Assembly (NCBI GenBank): GCA_916049935.1 | Contig: CAJZJI010000031.1 | Span: 1-7,418, forward strand | Length of the DNA: 7,418 nt | Direction of reading: 5' to 3' | From: an uncultured Streptococcus sp. | GTDB lineage: Bacteria; Bacillota; Bacilli; Lactobacillales; Aerococcaceae | In this document: positions 1-6,543 of the stretch, piece after piece | Numbering within the stretch: position 1 is the stretch's first letter | Layout of the letters: each line of letters opens with the position of its first letter | Translations under genes and position numbers: made by a program | Notes under the pieces: model-generated | What the model saw: the letters and a program-made list of their open reading frames with translations, nothing else | Database searches by the model: none | Told to the model about the DNA's origin: nothing

Positions 1-1
1 C

Positions 2-217
<216 letters not shown>

Positions 218-244
218 TAGAAATAATTAGAAAGGAGATTCCAA

Positions 245-2653
245 ATGAGTGATACACCTTATATTGTAGGGGAAGTATTAACGACTTTTTTCGAGAATCA
301 GCAAAACTTCTATAAAGTCATGCTTGTTCGCGTTATCGAATCGGATTGCGTGGATGTGGATGATGAGATTGTTGTGACTGGGATTTTCGGACAAATCCAT
401 TCGGATATCTCCTATCGTTTTAATGGGAAGATTGTTTCTCATCCAAAATACGGAGAACAATTCCAAGCAGATAATTATCAACAGACGCAACCAACTGGTA
501 AAAGAGGGCTCATTCAATATTTATCGAGTGCTCATTTTCCAGGTATTGGGGAGAAGACGGCTGAGAAGATTATCGAAAAGTTAGGCGAAGAGGCCATGGA
601 GCGTATCTTAAACGACGAGACTGCACTTGATGGGATTACAGGCCTCACGAAAAAGAAAAAAGAAATGATTCGAGAAGTCATTCAGCAAAACCAGGGCACC
701 GAGAAGTTAATGTTTGAACTGACGAATCTTGGATTTACGCCTGCGATTGCTCAGAAAATTATTGGCATGTATAAAGATAAGGCTAGAGCTGTTCTAGACG
801 AGGATCCTTATGTTCTTCTTCAAAGAATTGAAGGGCTTGGCTTTAGACGAATGGATAGTATTGCCCAGTCTATGGGGATTGATCCAGACGATACTTCAAG
901 ACTTAAGGGTGCGCTCTTTGTAGTGACAAGAGATTTCTGTTATCAAACTGGCGATACTTACTTGATAGCAGAAGTGTTAATTACGCAAGCACAACGATTA
1001 CTCGAGTCATGCCAAAATTACTTAATCGAACCAGATAGACTAGTAGATGCATTGAACGAATTAATCCGTGAAGGTGTTGTATTTTCTGATGAAAATCGTA
1101 TTGCGATTGCGTCTTTATATTATGCAGAACTAGGTATTAGTAACGCTCTGTCAAAAAGGATTACGGCTTCTAAAGTGGACATCAGTAAAGAAAAGATCGA
1201 TGAAGCGATTAAACGGACGCAGGAGAAATTTGAGATTCAATATGATGCGTCTCAAAAAGAGGCTATTTATCGTATTATGACTGAACCGCTCTTTGTATTA
1301 ACTGGTGGACCAGGAACTGGGAAGACAACGATTATAAATGCTGTCATTGACGTCTATGCGCAACTAAACGAGCTTGATAACGATAATGAGATTGAAGAGG
1401 CGATTGTTCTTGCAGCACCAACAGGACGTGCAGCGAAAAGGATGAATGAGTTGACAGGTTATCCTGCTTCTACGATTCATCGATTGCTCGGGATTGCGAT
1501 TGACAGTGTGGATGACAGTTTTGAAGATAAGGAAATTGATGGTGAATTCTTAATTATCGATGAAATGTCGATGGTGGATACGTGGCTCATGAACCGAGTG
1601 TTTAAGGCTGCACCAGAAGGGTTGAAGATTCTTCTTGTTGGAGATAGTAATCAATTGCCTTCTGTTGGTCCTGGCCAAGTCTTAACGGATTTACTGGAAA
1701 CCAATCAAGTACCAGCGATTGAACTGAAGCGAATTCACCGTCAGACGCAGCAGTCATCGATTGTCGAATTAGCCCATAGCATTAAAGATGGATTCTTGCC
1801 ACAAAACTTTATGGAGAAACAAATAGACCGCAGCTTCTTGCCGTGTTCTACAGAACGATTGGTAACAATTATTGAGCAAGTCGTTGTAGCGGCACTCAAG
1901 AAAGGTTATACGAAGCGAGATATTCAAGTACTGGCTCCGATGTATAAAGGGGAAGCTGGGATTAACGCGATCAATCAAATGATGCAAGAAATCTTAAACC
2001 CTAAAATCGGAAATTCTGTGCGCGAAGTGGAATCCTTTGATAAAGTCTTCCGTGTAGGGGATAAAGTGCTACAACTTGTGAATTTACCTGAAGAGAATGT
2101 CTACAACGGTGATATCGGTGAAATCACTGCAATTCAATTTGCGAAAGAAAACGATGACCAAGTAGATAAGATTTTTGTTTTATTTGATCAAACGGAAGTC
2201 GAGTATCATAGAACCGATTGGCAACAATTGACGCTGGCGTATTGCTGCTCAATTCATAAGGCACAAGGGTCTGAATTTAAAATGGTCATTTTACCAATGG
2301 TGAATCAGTACTCACGGATGTTGCAAAGAAATCTATTGTATACGGCAGTTACAAGAAGTCAGCAGTATCTCATCATGTGTGGGGAAGCAGGAGCGTTCCA
2401 AAAGAGTGCAACTACCATCCCTCCAAAACGAGCAACTTTCTTACAAGAGTTCTTAACGAATTTCGACATTGAAAAGACAGAAGAAATTCCAGCAATTAAA
2501 CAGAATAAAACGGAGTCGTCGCTTGATGATACGGTTCATTCAGACGAAGACAAAGAAATCCAATTAACCTTCCAAGCAATTGAAGAAGGACTTATTTCTC
2601 CGATGATTGGAATGGACGATGTCACACCATACGATTTTATGACAAGAAGCTAG
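245..2653 (+). CDS. recD2: ATP-dependent DNA helicase RecD2 (SF1, RecD-like)
   Basis: This 802-aa protein has the usual length of Firmicutes RecD2. The N-terminal ~90 residues form the family's OB-like domain. Helix-hairpin-helix repeats follow, from FPGIGEKTAEKI at residue 98 to about 215. The SF1B helicase core then shows all its motifs: Walker A GGPGTGKT (354-361), APTGRAAKRM (motif Ia), DEMS Walker B (439-442), GDSNQLPSVGPG (466-477), LKRIHRQ (494-500), SIHKAQGSEF (669-678) and YTAVTRS (699-705). RecD2 is a 5'-3' helicase that acts without RecB or RecC in replication-fork maintenance and repair. The start is the ATG with AAAGGAGA seven nt upstream. An acidic linker (about 750-770) leads to a C-terminal tail with PMIGMDDVTPYDF (786-798). 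I recall similar tails in relatives, but this is unchecked. The gene follows mnmA and ends inside a terminator. The coding frame is intact with no odd base composition. Confidence 0.97.
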   Translation: MSDTPYIVGEVLTTFFENQQNFYKVMLVRVIESDCVDVDDEIVVTGIFGQIHSDISYRFNGKIVSHPKYGEQFQADNYQQTQPTGKRGLIQYLSSAHFPGIGEKTAEKIIEKLGEEAMERILNDETALDGITGLTKKKKEMIREVIQQNQGTEKLMFELTNLGFTPAIAQKIIGMYKDKARAVLDEDPYVLLQRIEGLGFRRMDSIAQSMGIDPDDTSRLKGALFVVTRDFCYQTGDTYLIAEVLITQAQRLLESCQNYLIEPDRLVDALNELIREGVVFSDENRIAIASLYYAELGISNALSKRITASKVDISKEKIDEAIKRTQEKFEIQYDASQKEAIYRIMTEPLFVLTGGPGTGKTTIINAVIDVYAQLNELDNDNEIEEAIVLAAPTGRAAKRMNELTGYPASTIHRLLGIAIDSVDDSFEDKEIDGEFLIIDEMSMVDTWLMNRVFKAAPEGLKILLVGDSNQLPSVGPGQVLTDLLETNQVPAIELKRIHRQTQQSSIVELAHSIKDGFLPQNFMEKQIDRSFLPCSTERLVTIIEQVVVAALKKGYTKRDIQVLAPMYKGEAGINAINQMMQEILNPKIGNSVREVESFDKVFRVGDKVLQLVNLPEENVYNGDIGEITAIQFAKENDDQVDKIFVLFDQTEVEYHRTDWQQLTLAYCCSIHKAQGSEFKMVILPMVNQYSRMLQRNLLYTAVTRSQQYLIMCGEAGAFQKSATTIPPKRATFLQEFLTNFDIEKTEEIPAIKQNKTESSLDDTVHSDEDKEIQLTFQAIEEGLISPMIGMDDVTPYDFMTRS

Positions 2654-2671
2654 TTTTCTAGCTTCTTTTTT
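2644..2671 (+). terminator. Rho-independent terminator overlapping the recD2 stop codon
   Basis: AAGAAGCTAG (2644-2653) pairs perfectly with CTAGCTTCTT (2658-2667) around a TTTT loop, and four more T follow (2668-2671; the T tract starts within the stem). The left arm consists of the last codons of recD2 plus its TAG stop, so the 3' coding end is part of the hairpin. The opposite strand lacks a T tract after the stem, so it should work only for the mnmA-recD2 transcript. It separates that unit from the downstream operon. Confidence 0.88.
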
Positions 2672-2694
2672 CGTGTTCTTTTAGCCGGAAATAA

Positions 2695-2724
2695 TTGCTA
2701 TCTGTCCATGATGTAAGGTAAAAT
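2695..2724 (+). promoter_or_regulatory. Putative sigma-A promoter of the six-gene operon
   Basis: TTGCTA (2695-2700) resembles the -35 consensus TTGACA, and TAAAAT (2719-2724) resembles the -10 consensus TATAAT, with an 18-nt spacer. It sits in the only sizeable gap of the window, just after the recD2 terminator. Transcription would be expected to start near 2730-2732. That leaves a short leader of about 25 nt before the ATGATG start at 2754/2757. An imperfect inverted repeat (TGTCCAT 2703-2709, ATGGATACA 2723-2731) straddles the -10 box. The call is by pattern only. Confidence 0.6.
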
Positions 2725-2743
2725 GGATACAAATGATTATGAA

Positions 2744-2750
2744 AGAAGGA
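2744..2750 (+). promoter_or_regulatory. Ribosome binding site deciding the start of the ACT-domain gene
   Basis: AGAAGGA lies 3 nt before the ATG at 2754 and 6 nt before the ATG at 2757, but it lies inside the frame if translation began at the upstream ATG 2733. The proposed transcription start near 2731 would leave ATG 2733 with almost no leader. Both points favour 2757 (or 2754) as the real start. Confidence 0.7.
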
Positions 2751-2756
2751 CAAATG

Positions 2757-3197
2757 ATGAATCGACAAAAACATTTTTTAGTTTCTGAAGATGCTGTTCC
2801 TCCTGTATTTGCTAAAGTTTTGCAAGCAAAAGAACTACTTGCAACAGGACAAGCAAAAGACGTCACTGAAGTAGTGAAGATGGTTGGCATCTCACGCAGT
2901 GTTTATTATAAGTATTATCGTAAAGTACAAGGATTTTCTTCTGTAAATGCAGGAAGAAAAGCATCTATCAATATCCATATGAAAAATATCAAAGGAACGC
3001 TAACAAAGACGCTTGAAGTATTTGCAAATCGTGATATGAATATCTTGACGATTTTCCAAGGGTTGGCAATCCATAGTGTCGCTGTTGTACAAATCATGAT
3101 TGATATTTCTGAGGCAACGGTAAGTGTAGAAGACGTGATTAAAGAAATTAATGCTTTAGATAACATTATTTCTGTGGAGTTACAAAGTATCGAATGA
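2757..3197 (+). CDS. pheB: ACT domain-containing protein, PheB/UPF0735 family
   Basis: From ATG 2757 the product is 146 aa, about the length of Bacillus PheB. It shows the family plan: an N-terminal segment (FLVSEDAVPPVFAKVLQAKELL), a helix-turn-helix-like stretch at about residues 35-57 (VTEVVKMVGISRSVYYKYYRKV), and a C-terminal ACT domain (about 70-145). ACT domains usually bind amino acids and form dimers. In Bacillus the gene lies beside pheA and was once called a chorismate mutase, but no such activity can be read from this sequence, so a regulatory or sensing role is more likely. The same frame is open to an ATG at 2733 (154 aa), but the ribosome binding site and promoter positions argue against it. 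The stop overlaps the next gene in ATGA. It is the first gene of the operon. The family call is good; the function is unknown. Confidence 0.85.
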   Translation: MNRQKHFLVSEDAVPPVFAKVLQAKELLATGQAKDVTEVVKMVGISRSVYYKYYRKVQGFSSVNAGRKASINIHMKNIKGTLTKTLEVFANRDMNILTIFQGLAIHSVAVVQIMIDISEATVSVEDVIKEINALDNIISVELQSIE

Positions 3198-3919
3198 TGA
3201 AACAAGAATTTTTAAATTATTTAACAGAAAATAAAATTAAAGTGTTGGTTTTCGATAAAGATGGCACATTGACAGATACATCCACGTTATGGTTTGAGCC
3301 AACGATTTTAGTTCTTAACGAATTAGTGAATCGTAATGAGATGAATCTAACGAATGCGGAACATGACGAGTTATTTGACCGTCTTGGGATCACTGAAACA
3401 GACATTATCGAAAATAGTGTGATTGCTTCTGGTACCGTTCGAGATATGCTTGAAGTCTTGAATGAATTCAGACCAATCGACATCGAAGAAAATTACAACT
3501 TCGTAGTGCACTATTTTGCAGAATATATTCTGAATCATCCAGAGAAAATCCAGACGCTTGGAAATGTGAAAAGGGCTCTTGGGTATCTAAAGGAAAAAGG
3601 ATATATCATTGCGTTAGTAACGAATGATTCTGTGTTTCCAACTCAAGCAGTGTTAGAAGTTGCGGGACTAAAAGAGTTTTTCGACTTCATTGGAACCACC
3701 GATGAATTCCCTTCAAAGCCAGCAACGGATTCACTACATGCGATTCAAAATCGTTTTTGGGTGCCTTTTAACGAGATAATCTATATCGGTGACTCAACTG
3801 TAGATGAAGAGTTTGCCAAAAATACTGCTGGGTTTATTGCTGTGACAAGCGAACCTAATAATCTAGAAGTTCTTCCTAGTGCAATCTTTAAAGTGAAATC
3901 AATTGATGAATTAAGTTAG
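3194..3919 (+). CDS. HAD-superfamily hydrolase (phosphoglycolate phosphatase-like)
   Basis: This 241-aa soluble protein carries all four HAD motifs. Motif I is DKDGTLTD with nucleophile D21 and acid D23, motif II is VTNDS with T143, motif III is K175 in PSKPATDS, and motif IV is GDSTVDEEFA with D200 and D204. A helical cap of about 100 residues lies between motifs I and II, as in the C1-capped PGP/Gph-like subfamily. It should hydrolyse a small phosphate ester in the cytoplasm with Mg2+, but the substrate cannot be told from sequence. The start overlaps the upstream stop in ATGATGA, so ATG 3194 or 3197 is possible. There is only a weak, distant GGAG (3176-3179), which suggests translational coupling to the ACT gene. 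The MATE gene follows closely, its ribosome binding site covering this stop codon. Confidence 0.9.
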   Translation: MMKQEFLNYLTENKIKVLVFDKDGTLTDTSTLWFEPTILVLNELVNRNEMNLTNAEHDELFDRLGITETDIIENSVIASGTVRDMLEVLNEFRPIDIEENYNFVVHYFAEYILNHPEKIQTLGNVKRALGYLKEKGYIIALVTNDSVFPTQAVLEVAGLKEFFDFIGTTDEFPSKPATDSLHAIQNRFWVPFNEIIYIGDSTVDEEFAKNTAGFIAVTSEPNNLEVLPSAIFKVKSIDELS

Positions 3920-3923
3920 GAGG
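3918..3923 (+). promoter_or_regulatory. Ribosome binding site of the MATE gene, overlapping the HAD stop codon
   Basis: A perfect AGGAGG begins in the TAG stop of the HAD gene. It is only 2 nt from ATG 3926 but 5 nt from ATG 3929. The spacing favours the second ATG of the ATGATG doublet. Confidence 0.75.
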
Positions 3924-3928
3924 AAATG

Positions 3929-5284
3929 ATGAATAGTACGATACAAGAAAATCATAAATTCAAAGCGCTACTAACCATTTTAATTCCAGTTTTAATTTAT
4001 CAAATTGCCAATTATTCGGCTCAATTTATTGATACGGTCATGACTGGACGATATAACGAAGTCCATCTTGCCGGAGTATCGATTGGCGGGAGTTTGTACG
4101 CACCGTTTTTCACTCTGTTGACGGGGCTGATTTCAGGTCTTGTTCCGATTGTTGGACAATATTTTGGCCAGAAGAAACTGGATAAAATTGAACAAGTAAT
4201 GCGTCAATACTTAATCATTGGCGTTGTGTTAGCTGTAGCTCTATTTGTTTTAGGCGTATTATTTTTGAAACCTGTTTTAGGATTCATGAATTTAGAACAA
4301 GAAGTAGAAGCTGTAGCGGTGGGGTATTTAACGTGGTTATCCTTAGGGTTTATTCCATTATTACTCTTTAGTGTATTAAGATCTTTTGTGGATGCTTTAG
4401 GTTTAACAAAAGTATCGATGATGCTGATGGTATTAGTAGTTCCGCTCAATATGTTCTTTAACTATTCACTGATTTACGGTCAGTTTGGCTTTCCGGAAAT
4501 GGGAGGAGCCGGAGCAGGACTTGGAACTGCACTGGCTTACTGGGGATTACTCGTAGTTGCAGTGGTTGTCTTTAAAAAACATCCGGTATTAAAGGAGTAT
4601 GATGTTATAAAATGGAGCGGAATCGATACTAAAATGTGGAAGGAACCATTTAAAATCGGCCTTCCAATCGGATTATCAATTTTCGCAGAGGTGGCCATTT
4701 TCGCGTTTGTGGGATTACTCATGTCGAAATTTGGAACATCGATTATTGCATCTCACCAAGCTGCGATGAACTTTGCGACAGTTGTTTATGCATTCCCAAT
4801 TAGTATTTCTACTGCGCTAACGATTATTGTTTCTTATGAAGTTGGTCGTAAAGATATTCGTTCAGCCATGCAGTTTGCTTATATTGGTATCGCGACCGCA
4901 GTGACACTTGCTGTTGTGACATTAACATTATTAGCGCTCAATATCCAATCGGTGGCCGCGCTATATGGAACAGACCCAGACTTTATTCAATTAACCGTTG
5001 TGTTTTTAACTTATAGTCTGTTGTTCCAACTGTTTGATGCGGTGGCAGCGCCAATTCAAGGAACGCTCAGAGGATTCAAAGACGTTCAAATGCCATTTAT
5101 CTTATTTTTAATTGGCTATTGGATTATTGGATTGCCAATTGGTTTTATATTAGATAATGCATTCAATGCTGGTCCATATTCATATTGGATTGGACTGATT
5201 ATTGGTTTGATGAGTAGTTGTATTTTCTTAGTCTTCCGATTAAGAAGAGTATTTAAAAAATTTAAGGAATCACGAGGTGTGTAA
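3929..5284 (+). CDS. MATE family multidrug/toxin efflux transporter (12 TM)
   Basis: The product is 451 aa (452 if ATG 3926 is used), the standard MATE length. It is very hydrophobic, with about twelve predicted membrane spans in two pseudo-symmetric halves. Family-like features include the early TM1 segment ending QFIDTVMTGRY, PIVGQYFGQKKLDKI after TM2 (about residues 73-88), and the matching second-half string ASHQAAMNFA followed by YEVGRKDIRSA (about 275-310). MATE proteins export cationic drugs, metabolites or toxins across the cytoplasmic membrane, driven by Na+ or H+. The coupling ion and substrate cannot be read here. The start was chosen at 3929 from its 5-nt spacing to AGGAGG. It ends TAA directly against the ATG of the CPBP gene. 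It could be NorM-like or DinF-like; I did not try to separate these. Confidence 0.92.
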   Translation: MNSTIQENHKFKALLTILIPVLIYQIANYSAQFIDTVMTGRYNEVHLAGVSIGGSLYAPFFTLLTGLISGLVPIVGQYFGQKKLDKIEQVMRQYLIIGVVLAVALFVLGVLFLKPVLGFMNLEQEVEAVAVGYLTWLSLGFIPLLLFSVLRSFVDALGLTKVSMMLMVLVVPLNMFFNYSLIYGQFGFPEMGGAGAGLGTALAYWGLLVVAVVVFKKHPVLKEYDVIKWSGIDTKMWKEPFKIGLPIGLSIFAEVAIFAFVGLLMSKFGTSIIASHQAAMNFATVVYAFPISISTALTIIVSYEVGRKDIRSAMQFAYIGIATAVTLAVVTLTLLALNIQSVAALYGTDPDFIQLTVVFLTYSLLFQLFDAVAAPIQGTLRGFKDVQMPFILFLIGYWIIGLPIGFILDNAFNAGPYSYWIGLIIGLMSSCIFLVFRLRRVFKKFKESRGV

Positions 5285-6298
5285 ATGTTTGAATCATACA
5301 AAGAAGAAGTAACATTTAATGAAGAAAGAGGGTCTGAAGATTTCGACCCACAAAATGAATTTTATCAAGAAGATATGGAAGAATCGTTTAAAAAAGACAT
5401 TACTTCTATTGGAAGAAGATTAATTGTTTATATGTTAGTTTTCTTCTTCTTCGCAGCTGCTGGGCAACAAGGCGCAGCACAAAATGCGGTTGACACTGAA
5501 GATTTTTACGGAATTTGGGGAGTAGGACTATTTATTGCGGCTTCTCTAAGTTTACTCATTTGGGCTCTTTCTAAAAAATTCCCAATGAAACGTATTTATG
5601 AACACGTTGCTCCAAGAAAAATGAATATACAGTCGTTTGCGATATTGTCTGCGAGCTTATTTGGAGTTCGTTTTATTTCAAAACTCTTATTAACAGGGCT
5701 TGAAAAACTGTTATTGGAAATGGGCATTCCAGCAACACTTGTAACAAATACAAGTGAACAGTTGACGTCAAGTATCATTTTTGTACTGTATTTAGGAGTA
5801 ATGGCTCCGGTAGTTGAAGAATTTATCTTCAGAGGATTTATTGGTTATCGCCTTGAACGTTACGGGAAGGTATTTACGATTCTATTTACGTCGCTTATTT
5901 TCTCATTATTCCATGCCAACATTACGCAAGGCGTCTTCACATTCTTGGCAGGGATTGTTTTCGCCTATGTTGCTCTTGAATATGGCTTCCAATGGGCAGT
6001 GGCGTTCCATATGATGAATAACTTCTTATTTGCAGTTGTGGTCGATATTTATCTTGCTCAAATGGTAAATTTTGGCAATTTTTCTCTTGTTCAACTACTA
6101 GATTTAATTGGCTTTGTAGTATTAGTATTAGTGGTTATTTTAAAATGGAAAGATATTAAAGAATATATCAGTGTGAATCGTGGCTTCTATGGAATTGGAC
6201 AAATTACTTTTAGTCGCGTAACGATTATTCTATACATTATTTATCTTTTATATCGTACTTTCCTACCATACTTCGCACCATACTTATTTTTTAGATAG
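5285..6298 (+). CDS. CPBP family intramembrane glutamic endopeptidase (Abi/CaaX protease-like)
   Basis: This 337-aa membrane protein has the three CPBP signature motifs in order: EEFIFR (E178, E179, R183), FSLFH (F206-H210), and HMMNN (H242, N245/N246). These glutamates and histidines make the putative intramembrane active site, so the protein appears catalytically intact. About 44 charged, acidic residues precede the first membrane span (LIVYMLVFFFF, about 46-58). Further spans are at about 77-95, 117-137, 160-178, 195-230, 236-256 and 266-286, and a last one lies near the C terminus (about 312-328). GAGGTG (5274-5279) is spaced 5 nt from the start, and the upstream stop abuts directly (TAA ATG). 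Bacterial relatives include bacteriocin-immunity proteins and CaaX-like or anti-sigma-factor proteases. No bacteriocin gene is nearby, so a housekeeping or envelope-related role is as likely. The substrate is unknown. Confidence 0.9.
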   Translation: MFESYKEEVTFNEERGSEDFDPQNEFYQEDMEESFKKDITSIGRRLIVYMLVFFFFAAAGQQGAAQNAVDTEDFYGIWGVGLFIAASLSLLIWALSKKFPMKRIYEHVAPRKMNIQSFAILSASLFGVRFISKLLLTGLEKLLLEMGIPATLVTNTSEQLTSSIIFVLYLGVMAPVVEEFIFRGFIGYRLERYGKVFTILFTSLIFSLFHANITQGVFTFLAGIVFAYVALEYGFQWAVAFHMMNNFLFAVVVDIYLAQMVNFGNFSLVQLLDLIGFVVLVLVVILKWKDIKEYISVNRGFYGIGQITFSRVTIILYIIYLLYRTFLPYFAPYLFFR

Positions 6299-6304
6299 GA
6301 GGAG
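6297..6304 (+). promoter_or_regulatory. Ribosome binding site supporting a TTG start
   Basis: AGGAGGAG overlaps the TAG stop of the CPBP gene and lies about 7 nt (counting from AGGAGG) before TTG 6310. No in-frame ATG or GTG lies nearer, so this strong site supports the rare TTG initiation codon. The strong site may offset the weaker start codon. Confidence 0.8.
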
Positions 6305-6309
6305 CTTCT

Positions 6310-6543
6310 TTGAATACCATTTATTTAGAAGATAGCGTCTATACAACCATCACTGAACATCCAGAGGTCAAAGATTTACTTGTTGAAATTGGCTTTAAAC
6401 CACTGAACCAACCACAAATGGTTCATACGGTAGGACGTATCACGAATCTGATTAAAGGTTCAAAAATTGCAAAAGTTCCTTTAGAAACCATTGTTGAAAC
6501 ATTAGAAATGAACGGATACATCGTTAAAGAAAGCAGGGATTAG
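6310..6543 (+). CDS. DUF1858 domain-containing protein (ScdA N-terminal-like), TTG start
   Basis: This small 77-aa protein starts with TTG. It reads MNTIYLEDSVYTTITEHPEV, followed by KDLLVEIGF, then KPLNQPQMVHTVGRITNLIKG and a closing helix (PLETIVETLEMNGY). The layout (acidic helix, HPEVKDLLVEIGF, loop, helix) is that of DUF1858, related to the N-terminal domain of ScdA/Ric-type iron-sulfur repair proteins. Canonical DUF1858 proteins often carry a Cys pair after GF, whereas this protein has no cysteine at all and instead has the PLNQP...VGR variant. It is followed without a gap (TAG ATG) by a DUF438/hemerythrin gene, and the two domains are known neighbours or fusion partners, so they probably form a functional pair. 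The biochemical role is not known. The family call is fairly secure. Confidence 0.82.
   Translation: MNTIYLEDSVYTTITEHPEVKDLLVEIGFKPLNQPQMVHTVGRITNLIKGSKIAKVPLETIVETLEMNGYIVKESRD

Noticed and set aside
278..517. Minus-strand open frame of 79 aa at the start of recD2
   Set aside because: It is a shadow of recD2 with no recognisable motif of its own.
2654..2756. A riboswitch or T-box ahead of the ACT-domain gene
   Set aside because: The gap is only about 100 nt, the predicted leader is about 25 nt, and no T-box or aptamer pattern is visible; the only hairpin is the recD2 terminator.
2915..3205. Minus-strand open frame of 96 aa, the longest on that strand
   Set aside because: It lies opposite the confident ACT-domain gene and its product resembles no family I recognise; it is a shadow frame.
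3217..3483. Minus-strand open frame of 88 aa inside the HAD gene
   Set aside because: It overlaps a gene with all HAD motifs and shows no recognisable motif of its own.
5814..6014. Plus-strand open frame of 66 aa within the CPBP gene
   Set aside because: It is an out-of-frame reading of the region that encodes the EEFIFR and FSLFH active-site motifs.
5285..6298. A bacteriocin immunity/production locus around the CPBP protein
   Set aside because: No leader peptide, double-glycine precursor, ABC transporter or two-component genes are present nearby; the family alone does not prove immunity.
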